From the NCBI GenBank assembly GCA_963170125.1, contig CAUJFI010000020.1, positions 1 to 64,000 of the forward strand: a stretch of 64,000 bases of DNA, read 5' to 3'. The stretch comes from Deinococcota bacterium. GTDB lineage: Bacteria; Deinococcota; Deinococci; Deinococcales; Trueperaceae. Each line of letters opens with the position of its first letter. Position 1 is the first letter of the stretch. Positions 7,994-16,383 of this stretch are shown here, in pieces. A program made the translations under genes and the position numbers. The notes beneath the pieces are model-generated. The model saw only the letters and a program-made list of their open reading frames with translations. It did not search any database and was not told the origin of the DNA.

Positions 7994-9767
7994 GCCCGTC
8001 CTCGTCCTTACCGGCCAGCCGGTAGTCTCTTAGGACTCGCCCGGGGTCGCCCACGTCCACGACGGCGCCGCCCTCCAGGACGACGACCAGGTCGGAGCCG
8101 GCCACGGTCTCGAGCCGGTGGGCGATGGTTATCACCGTTCGCGTACCAGCGACTACCCTTAACGCGTCGTAGACGGCCTGCTCCGTGTGCACGTCCAGCG
8201 CGCTGGTGGCCTCGTCGAACACCAGCACCTGCGGGTTCCGGTAGAGCGCCCTGGCGATCCCGATGCGCTGGCGCTGCCCTCCCGACAGCCGCACCCCGCG
8301 CTCGCCCACCACGGACTCGTACCCGTTCGGTAGCTCACCCTCGATGAACGAACTCAGTTGCGCTGCCTCGCAGGCGCGCTCGATAGCAGCGCGGTCGACC
8401 AGTGCAGCTGGCATCCCGAAGGCCACGTTCTCCGCCACCGTCCCATCGACCAAGAAGATGCTCTGCGGGACGTAACCGAACAACCTGCGGTATGCCAGCA
8501 AGTTGGCGGCCGTCACCGGCACGCCGTCCACGCTGATGGTGCCTTCGGTCGGCGGCAGCAGGCCGAGGATCACGTCGGCCAGCGTGGTCTTCCCCGCCCC
8601 CGTGCGGCCTATGAGCGCGACGCTGCCGCGCCTCGGGATGCTCAGGTCCACGCCGTTCAAAGCGCGGCGCTCCGAGCCTGGGTAGCGGTAGGAGACGGCG
8701 CGCAGCAGGATCCGCTCCTCGAAGGCGAGTGGCGCTTCAGGCGCGGCAGCTTGCGGCAGTTCGGCCTCGGCCGCGAAGTCGGCGGCGATGGCCTCTAGCG
8801 CCCCTTCCGCGTAACGCAAGCGCGCCACCGCCCCGAAGATCGCTTGCAGCGCCGGCAGCAGCCTCATGCCGGCCACCGCGTACACGCCGAGCAGCGGCAG
8901 CGCCGCACCGAACGACTCGGTGCGCCCAGCCATGACGACCGCGATGAGGATCATGCCGCTCATCGCCATGGCCTCGAGCGCGTAGCGCGGCACCGTGGAG
9001 ATGACGCCGCTAAGCGACTGGGCGTCGGCGTAGCGCTTCGATGGCACCCGGTAGCGAGCGCCGGCGCCCTCCTCCAGGCCGAGGAGCTTGACCTCCTTGA
9101 ACCCGCCAAGGCCCTCGTTCACGAGCCTTAACCGTTCCCGGTTCGCGCTCGTCGCCTCTCGCCCGACCCGCCTGAGCACCCCCTTGACGGCGGCGTAGAT
9201 CAAGGCATAAGCCCCCGCAAGCGAGGCGAAAGCCACCACCGCCAACATGGGATCGAGCACGAGCAGGAAGGCCACGATCGCGAGCGCCACCACCGCCCTC
9301 GCCACCAAGGTAAGCGCCGCCACGAAGCCGTCGCTCGTCAAGCGGTAGACCTCCTGCATGACGTTGTTGGCCATGGCGGCCGAGTTGCGCGACAGCATGA
9401 ACGTGTAAGGCTGCGCCAGGTAATGCGTGAACAACCTAGTGGAGAGCGTGTCGTTGAGCCCCCACGCGAAGCGCAGCAGGCGCCAGTTGGCAGCGATCCC
9501 GACTAGATTCATGAGCACAACCGCCACGGCCGCCCCGACCCCGGCCCAGCGCAACACCGTCAAGGGGTCCGCTACCGAACCGACCAACCAGGCCCCCACC
9601 AGGGGAACCCCCGCGGCGCTGCCAGGGTCGCCCAGCAGCGTGAAGAACGGTACCACGGCGGCCACGCCCACTACTTCGAACAACGCCGCCACGACCACCA
9701 ACGGCAGCAGGCGCAACACGGCGCGCTTCTCTGTTGGGGAAAGTAGGTCGTAAAGCCTCGGCAGCAT
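7950..9767 (-). CDS. PglK/MsbA-type ABC exporter or flippase
   Basis: The 605-residue half-transporter has an N-terminal six-helix membrane domain starting with a PglK-like segment ([17 protein letters not shown]), then an ATPase domain. The ATPase has Walker [10 protein letters not shown] near 388, signature LSGGQRQR near 492, Walker [13 protein letters not shown] and H-loop IAHRLE. PglK relatives flip lipid-linked oligosaccharides. Beside two GT2 enzymes, a glycan-flipping role is likely, though peptide export is possible. It is transcribed towards the GT2/NTase operon and overlaps its end by 44 bases. Its start is divergent from the beta-helix lipoprotein gene, with TTGACG (minus strand, 9814-9819) a possible -35. 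Confidence 0.82.
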   Translation of the reverse strand: MLPRLYDLLSPTEKRAVLRLLPLVVVAALFEVVGVAAVVPFFTLLGDPGSAAGVPLVGAWLVGSVADPLTVLRWAGVGAAVAVVLMNLVGIAANWRLLRFAWGLNDTLSTRLFTHYLAQPYTFMLSRNSAAMANNVMQEVYRLTSDGFVAALTLVARAVVALAIVAFLLVLDPMLAVVAFASLAGAYALIYAAVKGVLRRVGREATSANRERLRLVNEGLGGFKEVKLLGLEEGAGARYRVPSKRYADAQSLSGVISTVPRYALEAMAMSGMILIAVVMAGRTESFGAALPLLGVYAVAGMRLLPALQAIFGAVARLRYAEGALEAIAADFAAEAELPQAAAPEAPLAFEERILLRAVSYRYPGSERRALNGVDLSIPRRGSVALIGRTGAGKTTLADVILGLLPPTEGTISVDGVPVTAANLLAYRRLFGYVPQSIFLVDGTVAENVAFGMPAALVDRAAIERACEAAQLSSFIEGELPNGYESVVGERGVRLSGGQRQRIGIARALYRNPQVLVFDEATSALDVHTEQAVYDALRVVAGTRTVITIAHRLETVAGSDLVVVLEGGAVVDVGDPGRVLRDYRLAGKDEDGLTEAPSAGARPGSS

Positions 9768-9918
9768 CGGTCGCCTCGCAGGGGGAAGCAGTCGGAGACC
9801 ACTAAACCACGTGCGTCAACGCGCGTGCTCGACGGGCCCGGCCCCGCGCGGTGCATGTGGCATTTCGCGTCGTACCACCCACGCGGCCGGCGCTAGGCTC
9901 CCATGGAACGGAGGCAAC

Positions 9919-11742
9919 ATGTCACGACGTCTACTCTTGTTCATGATCGCCATCGTCGCCGCGGGCGGCCTATTGATCGGGTGTGGAGGCAGCACACCGG
10001 CCCCCCAACCGCCCACCGGCCTGAGCGCCGCCCCCGGCATCGCTGCTGTTGGCGAGGTAGTCACGCTCACCGGCCTGCACCTCGGCAGTAGCGCGGGCAC
10101 CCTCAGCCTAGGCGGCACGCCAGTGACGGCCACCAGCTGGGCCGACGCCGAGGTCGTGTTCACCGTTCCCCCCACGGCCGCGCAGGGTCCGCAAACGGTG
10201 ACCCTCACCACGGCGGTAGGCTCGGCCACCACCGGCCTGTTCGTCGGGGTCGACTTCCCGAGCGGCACGCTCGAGAGCCTCGCGGCCCTTGCCCTACCCA
10301 AGGGCACGGCGGTGCGCCTCGGCGCCGGCACCTTCGCGGCCTCGTCGGAGGTGAGGCTGGATAACCTCAGCCTCTACGGCCGCGGCCCCGGCAGCACCAT
10401 CGTCCAGAACGCCTTCCCGAACCCTCTCTACCTCCTCGCCGACGACGGCTACGAGCTCACCCTTGAAAGCTTGACGCTGCGCACCGACGCCACCGCGATC
10501 GTGCCAAGCGCGGCAGTCCTCCCTGCCTCCCTCGGAGCAGCCGAGTCCGGCTCCGCCTGGACCACCCGAGCGTTCACGGTCGATGACCTGGCGCCCGCCG
10601 CGGCCGCGCAGACCATCACCTCACAAGCGTTGGCACCGACGAGCTACACGCTGCGCGGCGTGGCCATTGAGCCGGCTTCCGCCACGCCGTTCGGCCTGGT
10701 CACCTTGGATCCGGCAGGCCCTGGCATCTACTACCCCGGGGCCATCCACGTTAGCGACGTCACCGTAACGGGGGTTCCACTTGCGATCATGGTGGCGGGG
10801 GACGTCGATCTCAACGAGGTCACGTCCACCGGGTCCGGCGGGGTGGTGGCGCTCTCGTTCACCCAACACGCGCAGATCAACGACCTTAAGGTCTCGACCG
10901 CGGGCGGCGGTGGCTTCTTGGCCGAGGGCACCTTACTCGGCGGCGGCCGCGGCCTCACGCTCACCAACTCGCAGATCACGGTCGTCGACGGCGACATCAC
11001 GCTTTACGGCTCGGTCCCCATCAGCATGCCGCTGGGCGGGCCAACCGCGATCACGGGCAACAAGTTCATCGCCCGAGACACGGACCCGCTCGACGGCATC
11101 GACTGGGGCGTGATCGAGTTCATGACCCTGCTGGGCAGCGCCGACTTCTCCAACAACGAGGTCACCGCCGAGGGCGGTTTCGTGTTCGAAAGCCAAGAAG
11201 CGGCTACCCGCATGCGCGCGAACACCTTCACGCTCGGGTCGGCCGACTACCCCACCACCGAGTTCAGCTTCGGGGTGGCTGGCGGCATCCTCGCCCTCGA
11301 AACCAACCACGCCGAGTTCCTGAGCACGGGCGGGTTGCGCGTTGACGCCGAGGGCGGGCAAGCCACCCTCACAGGCAACACCGTCACTGGCCACAGCGAC
11401 ACGGGCACGGCCCTTTACCTCCACCACGAGGATGAAGAGTTGACCTTCACAGCCACCGGCAACACGTTCAGCTCGTTCGGCCAGGCCCTCTTCATCGACC
11501 GGGACACTGGGTTCGCCGAAACCCTGACCGCCCGGATCAACGACAACGTCTTCGACTTCCCGATCGACGCGGCGCCCAAGGCCGCCACCGTGAACGACTT
11601 CCTCGCGACGGACGGCACCCTCGACGCGCGCAACAACCGCTGGGGTAGCAACACCTCAGCGGCTACCGTCGCGAGCTACGTCGCGTACACGGGCACCAGC
11701 GACCCTGACACGCTCCAGGTCGCTCCGATCACGCAACCGTAA
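9919..11742 (+). CDS. TIG-domain plus right-handed beta-helix lipoprotein
   Basis: The 607-residue protein has a lipoprotein signal peptide with lipobox LIGC (Cys about residue 23), so it is probably membrane-anchored outside the cytoplasm. Residues about 35-110 form an IPT/TIG immunoglobulin-like domain (GEVVTLTGLHLGSSAGTLSLGG). The remainder shows the regular short turns of a pectate-lyase-like parallel beta-helix (for example GNTVTGHSDTGTALYL). Such proteins bind or cleave polysaccharides. ATG 9919 was chosen because GGAACGGAGG precedes it and the signal peptide starts there. It sits back to back with the flippase gene and may process or anchor the exported glycan. Confidence 0.75.
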   Translation: MSRRLLLFMIAIVAAGGLLIGCGGSTPAPQPPTGLSAAPGIAAVGEVVTLTGLHLGSSAGTLSLGGTPVTATSWADAEVVFTVPPTAAQGPQTVTLTTAVGSATTGLFVGVDFPSGTLESLAALALPKGTAVRLGAGTFAASSEVRLDNLSLYGRGPGSTIVQNAFPNPLYLLADDGYELTLESLTLRTDATAIVPSAAVLPASLGAAESGSAWTTRAFTVDDLAPAAAAQTITSQALAPTSYTLRGVAIEPASATPFGLVTLDPAGPGIYYPGAIHVSDVTVTGVPLAIMVAGDVDLNEVTSTGSGGVVALSFTQHAQINDLKVSTAGGGGFLAEGTLLGGGRGLTLTNSQITVVDGDITLYGSVPISMPLGGPTAITGNKFIARDTDPLDGIDWGVIEFMTLLGSADFSNNEVTAEGGFVFESQEAATRMRANTFTLGSADYPTTEFSFGVAGGILALETNHAEFLSTGGLRVDAEGGQATLTGNTVTGHSDTGTALYLHHEDEELTFTATGNTFSSFGQALFIDRDTGFAETLTARINDNVFDFPIDAAPKAATVNDFLATDGTLDARNNRWGSNTSAATVASYVAYTGTSDPDTLQVAPITQP

Positions 11743-11762
11743 GGCGAACGAGCTACGAGCGA

Positions 11763-11793
11763 GCGGGGCTGATCCACCACGGGTCAGCCCCGC
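11763..11793. terminator. Stem-loop terminator after the beta-helix gene
   Basis: A 10-bp perfect stem (GCGGGGCTGA pairing with TCAGCCCCGC) has an 11-base loop, 20 bases after the beta-helix stop. It overlaps the 3' end of the hipA remnant coming from the other side, so it could end transcription both ways. There is no clear T-tract. Confidence 0.6.
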
Positions 11794-12857
11794 GCCGCCG
11801 CCTCCATCTGCATATGCTCGAAGGCCGGCGCGAAGTCCTGCAGCTCGCGCTCGCTAAGCCCCACCTCCGGGCTCTTGGCCACCACACGCCAGTTCGCGAC
11901 AGCCCTATGCACCTCGCGGAGGGCGCCCAGTGCCTGGGACTCCGAGATTGAGAAGAGCCGGCACCGTCTCAGCAAGGTGCCGATGTCCGTGATCGGTCCG
12001 TCCTCCTCCGAGAGCCACGTCTTCGACTCCCGGTCCTTGTCGGGGAACGGGTTCAGGTCGAACGTGGGCGCCAGGCGCCATTGGCCGTGGCCGACGTGCA
12101 GGAACGCGAGGTTCTGGAGGTGATCGTCCACGTTGGTGATGAGCAGGTTGAAGACCAAGCGGCGCCACAGCTCCAAACGGTCGCGAGCCGGATCGTCGCC
12201 ACGCGCCTCGATGGTTCGGACCACCTCCGTGTACGCCCGGTCTTCCTGGCGCGATGACAGCAGCATCGACGCGGCCGAGAGGTACGGGATGCGACCATCG
12301 CCCGCGTCCCTGTCGAACCGGCGAACGACGACGACGGGCGTCCCTTCCACCAGCTCGATACGCGCGGCAGCTCGAGGAGCGGCGGGGTGCGCCTGCGACC
12401 CTCATCGACGCTGGCTTCGTATTGACCGTCGGGGCCAACGAGGCGGAGCGCCCCTACCCGGCTGAAGTCGTCGACGGCAAGCAGGAAGTCGAGTTCCGTC
12501 AACGCCGCCAGCTCCGCCCCCGGCCGCACGTCGGCTCGCATGCTCACGCAAGATGATGCGGCGCCCCCAGGCATCGGGAGCGGTGTCGGCGATGGCGAGC
12601 GGGAAGTGCGAATCCGCCGAGGTTGGCGCGCGGCGGTACTGGTGATCGAGAGTGAACTTGAGGTCGGGCGAGACCTCGAACGCATCCGGGTTCGTCAGCC
12701 AACCCTGGTCGTACGCGACGGGGTTCCGCGTCCGGCGGGCGCGACCCGCCTCGCGGCGGGAGAGAAGCGCATCGAGGGGTACGGGGCCAGCCGCCAGCGG
12801 CAGGCGAACCGATCGCTCCTTGTCGGGCCGGCAGCGCGCCCAAGACGTCGCTTGCAC
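11784..12857 (-). pseudogene. hipA: HipA-like kinase pseudogene, two frameshifts and a deletion
   Basis: HipA signatures are spread over two frames. Frame A from about 12857 has DQGWLTNPDAFEVSPDL and TAPDAWGRRIILRE (N-domain). From about 12540 to 12360 the neighbouring frame carries LTELDFLLAVDDFSRVGALR. From 12350 down, frame A resumes with VVVVRRFDRDAGDGRIPYLSA, the catalytic NVDDHLQN and the metal-binding TFDLNP. The shifts compensate, but the P-loop/KFP segment of about 80-100 residues is missing at the second junction, so the kinase cannot be functional. No HipB partner is present. Its 5' end faces the DUF4143 gene across the palindromic promoter. Confidence 0.8.
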
Positions 12858-12886
12858 CAACTGTAAATCCAATTTACAATCGGTGC
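12852..12886 (+). promoter_or_regulatory. Leaderless promoter inside a 33-bp interrupted palindrome
   Basis: TTGCAC (12852-12857), a 17-bp spacer, then TACAAT (12875-12880) form a near-consensus promoter, and ATG 12887 begins 6 bases later, so the mRNA would be leaderless. The same bases form a symmetric two-block palindrome: GCACC (12854), 3 bases, TGTAAAT, 3 bases, ATTTACA, 3 bases, GGTGC (ending 12886). It overlaps both promoter boxes and is well placed to bind a repressor, perhaps the product of the adjacent gene or of the lost hip system. Confidence 0.75.
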
Positions 12887-14056
12887 ATGACCGAGGTGAT
12901 CCCGAGGACCCTCGCGGGTCCGCTGCTCGCCGCGGCATCGCAGTACCCCGTGGTGACGGTCACGGGCCCACGCCAGTCGGGCAAGACCACCCTATGCCGC
13001 GCCACGTTCCCCGAGCACGCCTACGTGTCACTCGAGCCCCTCGACAACCGGGAGTTCGCCACCCAAGACCCGCGTGGGTTCCTGGCGCAGTTTCAAGGCG
13101 GGGTGATACTGGACGAAGCGCAGCGCACGCCGGAGCTGTTCGGCTATCTGCAAGAGGCCGTCGACGAGACCACGAGCCCGGGCCGCTTCATCATCTCCGG
13201 CTCCGAGAACCTCGCCCTCACCACGACCGTGAGCCAGTCACTCGCCGGCCGCACCGCCATGCTGGTCCTCCTCCCCTTCTCGCTCGAGGAGCGCATGCAG
13301 ACGGATGCGGCCGACGCGACGCTCGACGAGGTCCTGTTCCAGGGCGGTTACCCTAGGCCGCTGATCACCGGCATCCCGCATGAGCGCTGGCTGCAGGACT
13401 ACTTCACCACCTACGTCCAGCGCGACGTCCGCCAGCTCACCCAGATCAACGACCTCGGCGCGTTCACCCGTTTCGTGCGCTTATGTGCCGGCCGCACGGC
13501 GCAAGAAGTGAACCTCAGCCAGCTCGGTTCGGACACCGGGGTATCGCACAACACCGCCCGCGCCTGGCTTGGGGTCCTGGAGGCAAGTCACCTGGTGTTC
13601 CAACTACCCGCCTGGCACGCCAACGTCAGCAAGCGCATCATCAAGCGCCCCAAGCTGCACTTCATAGACACCGGCCTGGCGAGCGCGCTCCTCGGCATCC
13701 GCGACCCGCGACAGCTGACCACGCACCCCCAGCGCGGGGCGCTCTTCGAGACCTTCGTCGCGAGCGAGGTCCTCAAATGGCATCTCGGACGCGGGCTGCC
13801 GGCCGACCTCCACCACTACCGGGAAGTGCGTGGCTCCGAGATCGACGTGATCGTCCCTGGTCGGCCGCGTGGGTTCGCTGTCGAGGCGAAGGCGGGGCAG
13901 ACCGTGCAGTCGGAGTTCTTCGACCACCTTGCGGACCTGCCCGCGGACGACTGGAGGCGCTGCATCGTCTACGGCGGAGCGGGTCGGCAGGTGCGCGGGG
14001 GCGTCGAGGTGCTGCACTGGCGTGCGCTGGCGGCCACCGATTGGGCTGCTGGCTGA
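12887..14056 (+). CDS. AAA_14/DUF4143 ATPase
   Basis: The 389-residue protein has an AAA_14 domain with Walker A GPRQSGKTT (27-35), Walker B GGVILDEAQR (71-80) and sensor-like IISGSENLAL. The DUF4143 C-terminal domain contains SHNTARAWLGVLEASHLVF (winged-helix part), then IDTGLASALLG and a nuclease-like EIDVIV core near residue 318 with a downstream EAKAG. This family is widespread and poorly characterised, often near toxin-antitoxin or mobile regions. The D/E and EAK residues resemble a PD-(D/E)XK fold, so a DNA-related role is possible. Its promoter is leaderless and palindromic. It is divergent from a broken hipA. Confidence 0.85.
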   Translation: MTEVIPRTLAGPLLAAASQYPVVTVTGPRQSGKTTLCRATFPEHAYVSLEPLDNREFATQDPRGFLAQFQGGVILDEAQRTPELFGYLQEAVDETTSPGRFIISGSENLALTTTVSQSLAGRTAMLVLLPFSLEERMQTDAADATLDEVLFQGGYPRPLITGIPHERWLQDYFTTYVQRDVRQLTQINDLGAFTRFVRLCAGRTAQEVNLSQLGSDTGVSHNTARAWLGVLEASHLVFQLPAWHANVSKRIIKRPKLHFIDTGLASALLGIRDPRQLTTHPQRGALFETFVASEVLKWHLGRGLPADLHHYREVRGSEIDVIVPGRPRGFAVEAKAGQTVQSEFFDHLADLPADDWRRCIVYGGAGRQVRGGVEVLHWRALAATDWAAG

Positions 14057-14342
14057 CCAGGGTCATGAGCGCCGGACCGTCCGTCAGCCTCGCCCCGACA
14101 TACCGGGCCAGTCGGCGCTCCAAGACTCACGGCACGAGCCGCGGCCCCTGGCGGCGGACCCCGGGTACAGCAACAGCGCGACCCATTGCCACGCCCCGCG
14201 CCTTCGGCTATAGTCGCCTCGTTCAAAAGACACCCTGCGCGTCCACGTTTGTGGCGCTGGTCAGGGCGAAGGGCTTCAGTGGCACGCCGGGCACCGCGAG
14301 CCGGCCTCCCCGCGATCACCCCATTCGCGGAAGGGAAGTGGC
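14057..14342 (+). promoter_or_regulatory. Promoter and leader of the haem-copper reductase operon
   Basis: TTGCCA (14186-14191), a 17-bp spacer and TATAGT (14209-14214) make a good promoter. Transcription from about 14221 gives a leader of about 120 bases before ATG 14343, which has GGAAGGGAAG as ribosome site. I see no clear FNR- or NsrR-type palindrome. Nothing else coding is evident in this interval. Confidence 0.65.
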
Positions 14343-14864
14343 ATGGAGATCCAGGGCAAGATCCTCCTCACCTACGGTGCGCTGGTTGTGCTGACGCTCG
14401 CCGTCTTCGTGATCGTGGCGGCGTCATCGCGGGGCGCACCGAGGCCCTACGCGGAGGTGCAGCCACGCGGCTACGGCGTGAGGCGGGTGTGGTTCTGGTC
14501 CCTGCTCGCCGTGCTCGTCGTGGCCTTCGGCGTATGGGGGAGGCTGACCCCCTACTCGAAGGCCGAGGCCGGGCCGGACACGGTCAGCTTCCCCATCGTG
14601 GCTCGGCAGTACGCCTTCGAGAACATGCCTGAGGTCGTGCCCTACGGCGTGCCGGTGGTGTTCAACCTCACGTCGATCGACGTCAACCACGGCTTCGCCA
14701 TCTACGACACGCAGGACCGGATCGTCGGCCAGGTGCAGGCCATGCCGGGCTACGCGAACGACCTGCACGTGACGTTCACGGAGAGAGGCAAGTACATCGT
14801 GCGGTGCCTGGAGTTCTGCGGGATCAACCACGCCTTCATGCAGGGCAGCTTCGAGGTCAAGTGA
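14343..14864 (+). CDS. Subunit II-like CuA electron-entry protein
   Basis: The 173-residue protein has two N-terminal membrane helices (about 8-26 and 48-66) and a cupredoxin domain outside the membrane. All CuA ligands are visible: His116 (VNHGF), then Cys155, Glu157, Cys159, His163 and Met166 in the C-x3-C-x3-H-x2-M pattern. It would take electrons from a cytochrome c or blue copper protein and pass them to the catalytic subunit encoded 2 bases downstream. It is shorter than aa3-type subunit II. By itself the CuA domain does not tell an oxygen reductase from a CuA-type nitric oxide reductase. Confidence 0.88.
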   Translation: MEIQGKILLTYGALVVLTLAVFVIVAASSRGAPRPYAEVQPRGYGVRRVWFWSLLAVLVVAFGVWGRLTPYSKAEAGPDTVSFPIVARQYAFENMPEVVPYGVPVVFNLTSIDVNHGFAIYDTQDRIVGQVQAMPGYANDLHVTFTERGKYIVRCLEFCGINHAFMQGSFEVK

Positions 14865-14865
14865 C

Positions 14866-16383
14866 GTGAACGCCTCCACGAACGACACCACGGCCCGCCG
14901 CATAATGGCCCTCTACCTAGCGACCGGCCTCGGCCTCGCCGTTCTCCTCATGGTCGTCGGCATCCTCATGCGCATGTCGCAAGCCGGCTGGATCCGCCTC
15001 GCGTCGGTCGACTTCTACGCCCTCATGACGCTGCACGGTGCCGGCATGATCGCCGCCCTCGTGCTGTGCGGCATGGGTGGCATCTGGTACCTCATGCGCC
15101 GCGAGGTCGCCATGTCGGCGAGCCTGGCGCTCTGGGCCTACGGGGTCACCGTCGGCGGCGTGCTCCTCGTCGCCGTCGCCGCCGCGTTCGGCAAGTTCGG
15201 CGCGGCCTGGACCTTCCTCTACCCCCTGCCGTTCCTGAACCCGACCTGGCCCGCCTGGTCGATCGGCGCCTTCCTGATCGGCCTGACACTCATCGTCTTG
15301 GGCTGGACGGTCTGGTGCATCCAGGTCCTGGAGGCCGTGTTGCGGGGCTTCGGCGGCTTCCGCGGCGTACTCGGTTGGGACGCGGTCTTCAGGCCCAAGG
15401 CGTTCGCGGCGGCCGGCCGTAAGCTGCCCCCACCGCAGGTGCTGCCGGCCTTCGTCATCGCCTTCGACGGCCTGCTGGCTGCCACCGCTGCCAGCCTCCT
15501 CGGCGTGGCGCTGTTCGTGCATTGGCTCGACCCGAGCGTGCCCCTCGACGCCCTCTGGGCGAAGAACATCACCTACTTCTTCGGCCACGACCTCGCGAAC
15601 TTCATCATCTACATGCTCATCGCGCAGGTCTACGTCGGTCTACCCGCCTACGCGGGGCGCCCGTGGAAGAACTCGGCGGTCCTGACCCTCGGTTGGTGGG
15701 GCACCCTCGTGTTCTTGCTCCTCGCCTTCCCACACCACCTCTACATGGACTTCGCCCAACCCGCCTGGATCCAGTACCTCGGCCTCGGCGCCTCCTACCT
15801 GTCGTCCGTGCCCGTGGCGGTCGTGACCGTGTTCGGCGGCCTCCTGCTCGTCTGGCGCTCCGGGATGCGCTGGGGGCTCGGATCGCTCTTCATGTACGCG
15901 GGGATGGCCGGCTGGATCCTTGGCGGCATCGGGGCGCTGCTCGACGCGACCATCAACTTCAACGTCCACCTCCACAACACCCTGTGGGTGCCCGCCCACT
16001 TCCACACGTACCTGCTCGGCGCGTCGTTCCTCTTCGCGATCGGCTGGGTCTTCGCCATGCTCGAGGTGCGTAGCCCCGACCCGACGCCACCCGCCATGCG
16101 TTGGACCATCGGCGTCACCGTGCTGGGCGGCATCGCGCTCCTCGTGGGCACGTTCTACCTGGCCGGCGCGGCCAGCGTGCCCCGCCGTTACGACGTGGAG
16201 CCAGACCCCGGCCCACTCCTCGCCGGCTGGGGCTCCGTCGGCGCCATCATCCTCGTGCTCGGGCTACTCATCGCGACCCTCGAGGGCGCGCGGCTCTGGC
16301 GCGGGCTGCGGCGTGCGAAGACGAGCGTCGAGTGGCCGTGGTCACCGGACGCGGCGGCACGACCGGAAGGCGGTGCACGGTGA
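14866..16383 (+). CDS. Haem-copper reductase catalytic subunit, probably NO reductase-like
   Basis: The 505-residue protein has about 12-14 membrane helices. Low-spin haem ligands are His57 (TLHGAG) and His380; the high-spin haem ligand is His378 (PAHFH). The second-metal ligands are His241 (FGHDLAN) and His290/291 (PHHLYMD). In oxygen reductases of types A and B the first motif is HPEVY or similar, and its tyrosine four residues after the histidine is cross-linked and catalytic. Here that position is Asn245, with Asp242 and Asp295 near the site. Loss of this tyrosine is the hallmark of NO reductases and of recently described NOR-type families. Start GTG 14866; coupled to the cytochrome c gene by GTGA. 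An oxygen reductase that places its tyrosine elsewhere remains possible. Confidence 0.8.
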   Translation: MNASTNDTTARRIMALYLATGLGLAVLLMVVGILMRMSQAGWIRLASVDFYALMTLHGAGMIAALVLCGMGGIWYLMRREVAMSASLALWAYGVTVGGVLLVAVAAAFGKFGAAWTFLYPLPFLNPTWPAWSIGAFLIGLTLIVLGWTVWCIQVLEAVLRGFGGFRGVLGWDAVFRPKAFAAAGRKLPPPQVLPAFVIAFDGLLAATAASLLGVALFVHWLDPSVPLDALWAKNITYFFGHDLANFIIYMLIAQVYVGLPAYAGRPWKNSAVLTLGWWGTLVFLLLAFPHHLYMDFAQPAWIQYLGLGASYLSSVPVAVVTVFGGLLLVWRSGMRWGLGSLFMYAGMAGWILGGIGALLDATINFNVHLHNTLWVPAHFHTYLLGASFLFAIGWVFAMLEVRSPDPTPPAMRWTIGVTVLGGIALLVGTFYLAGAASVPRRYDVEPDPGPLLAGWGSVGAIILVLGLLIATLEGARLWRGLRRAKTSVEWPWSPDAAARPEGGAR

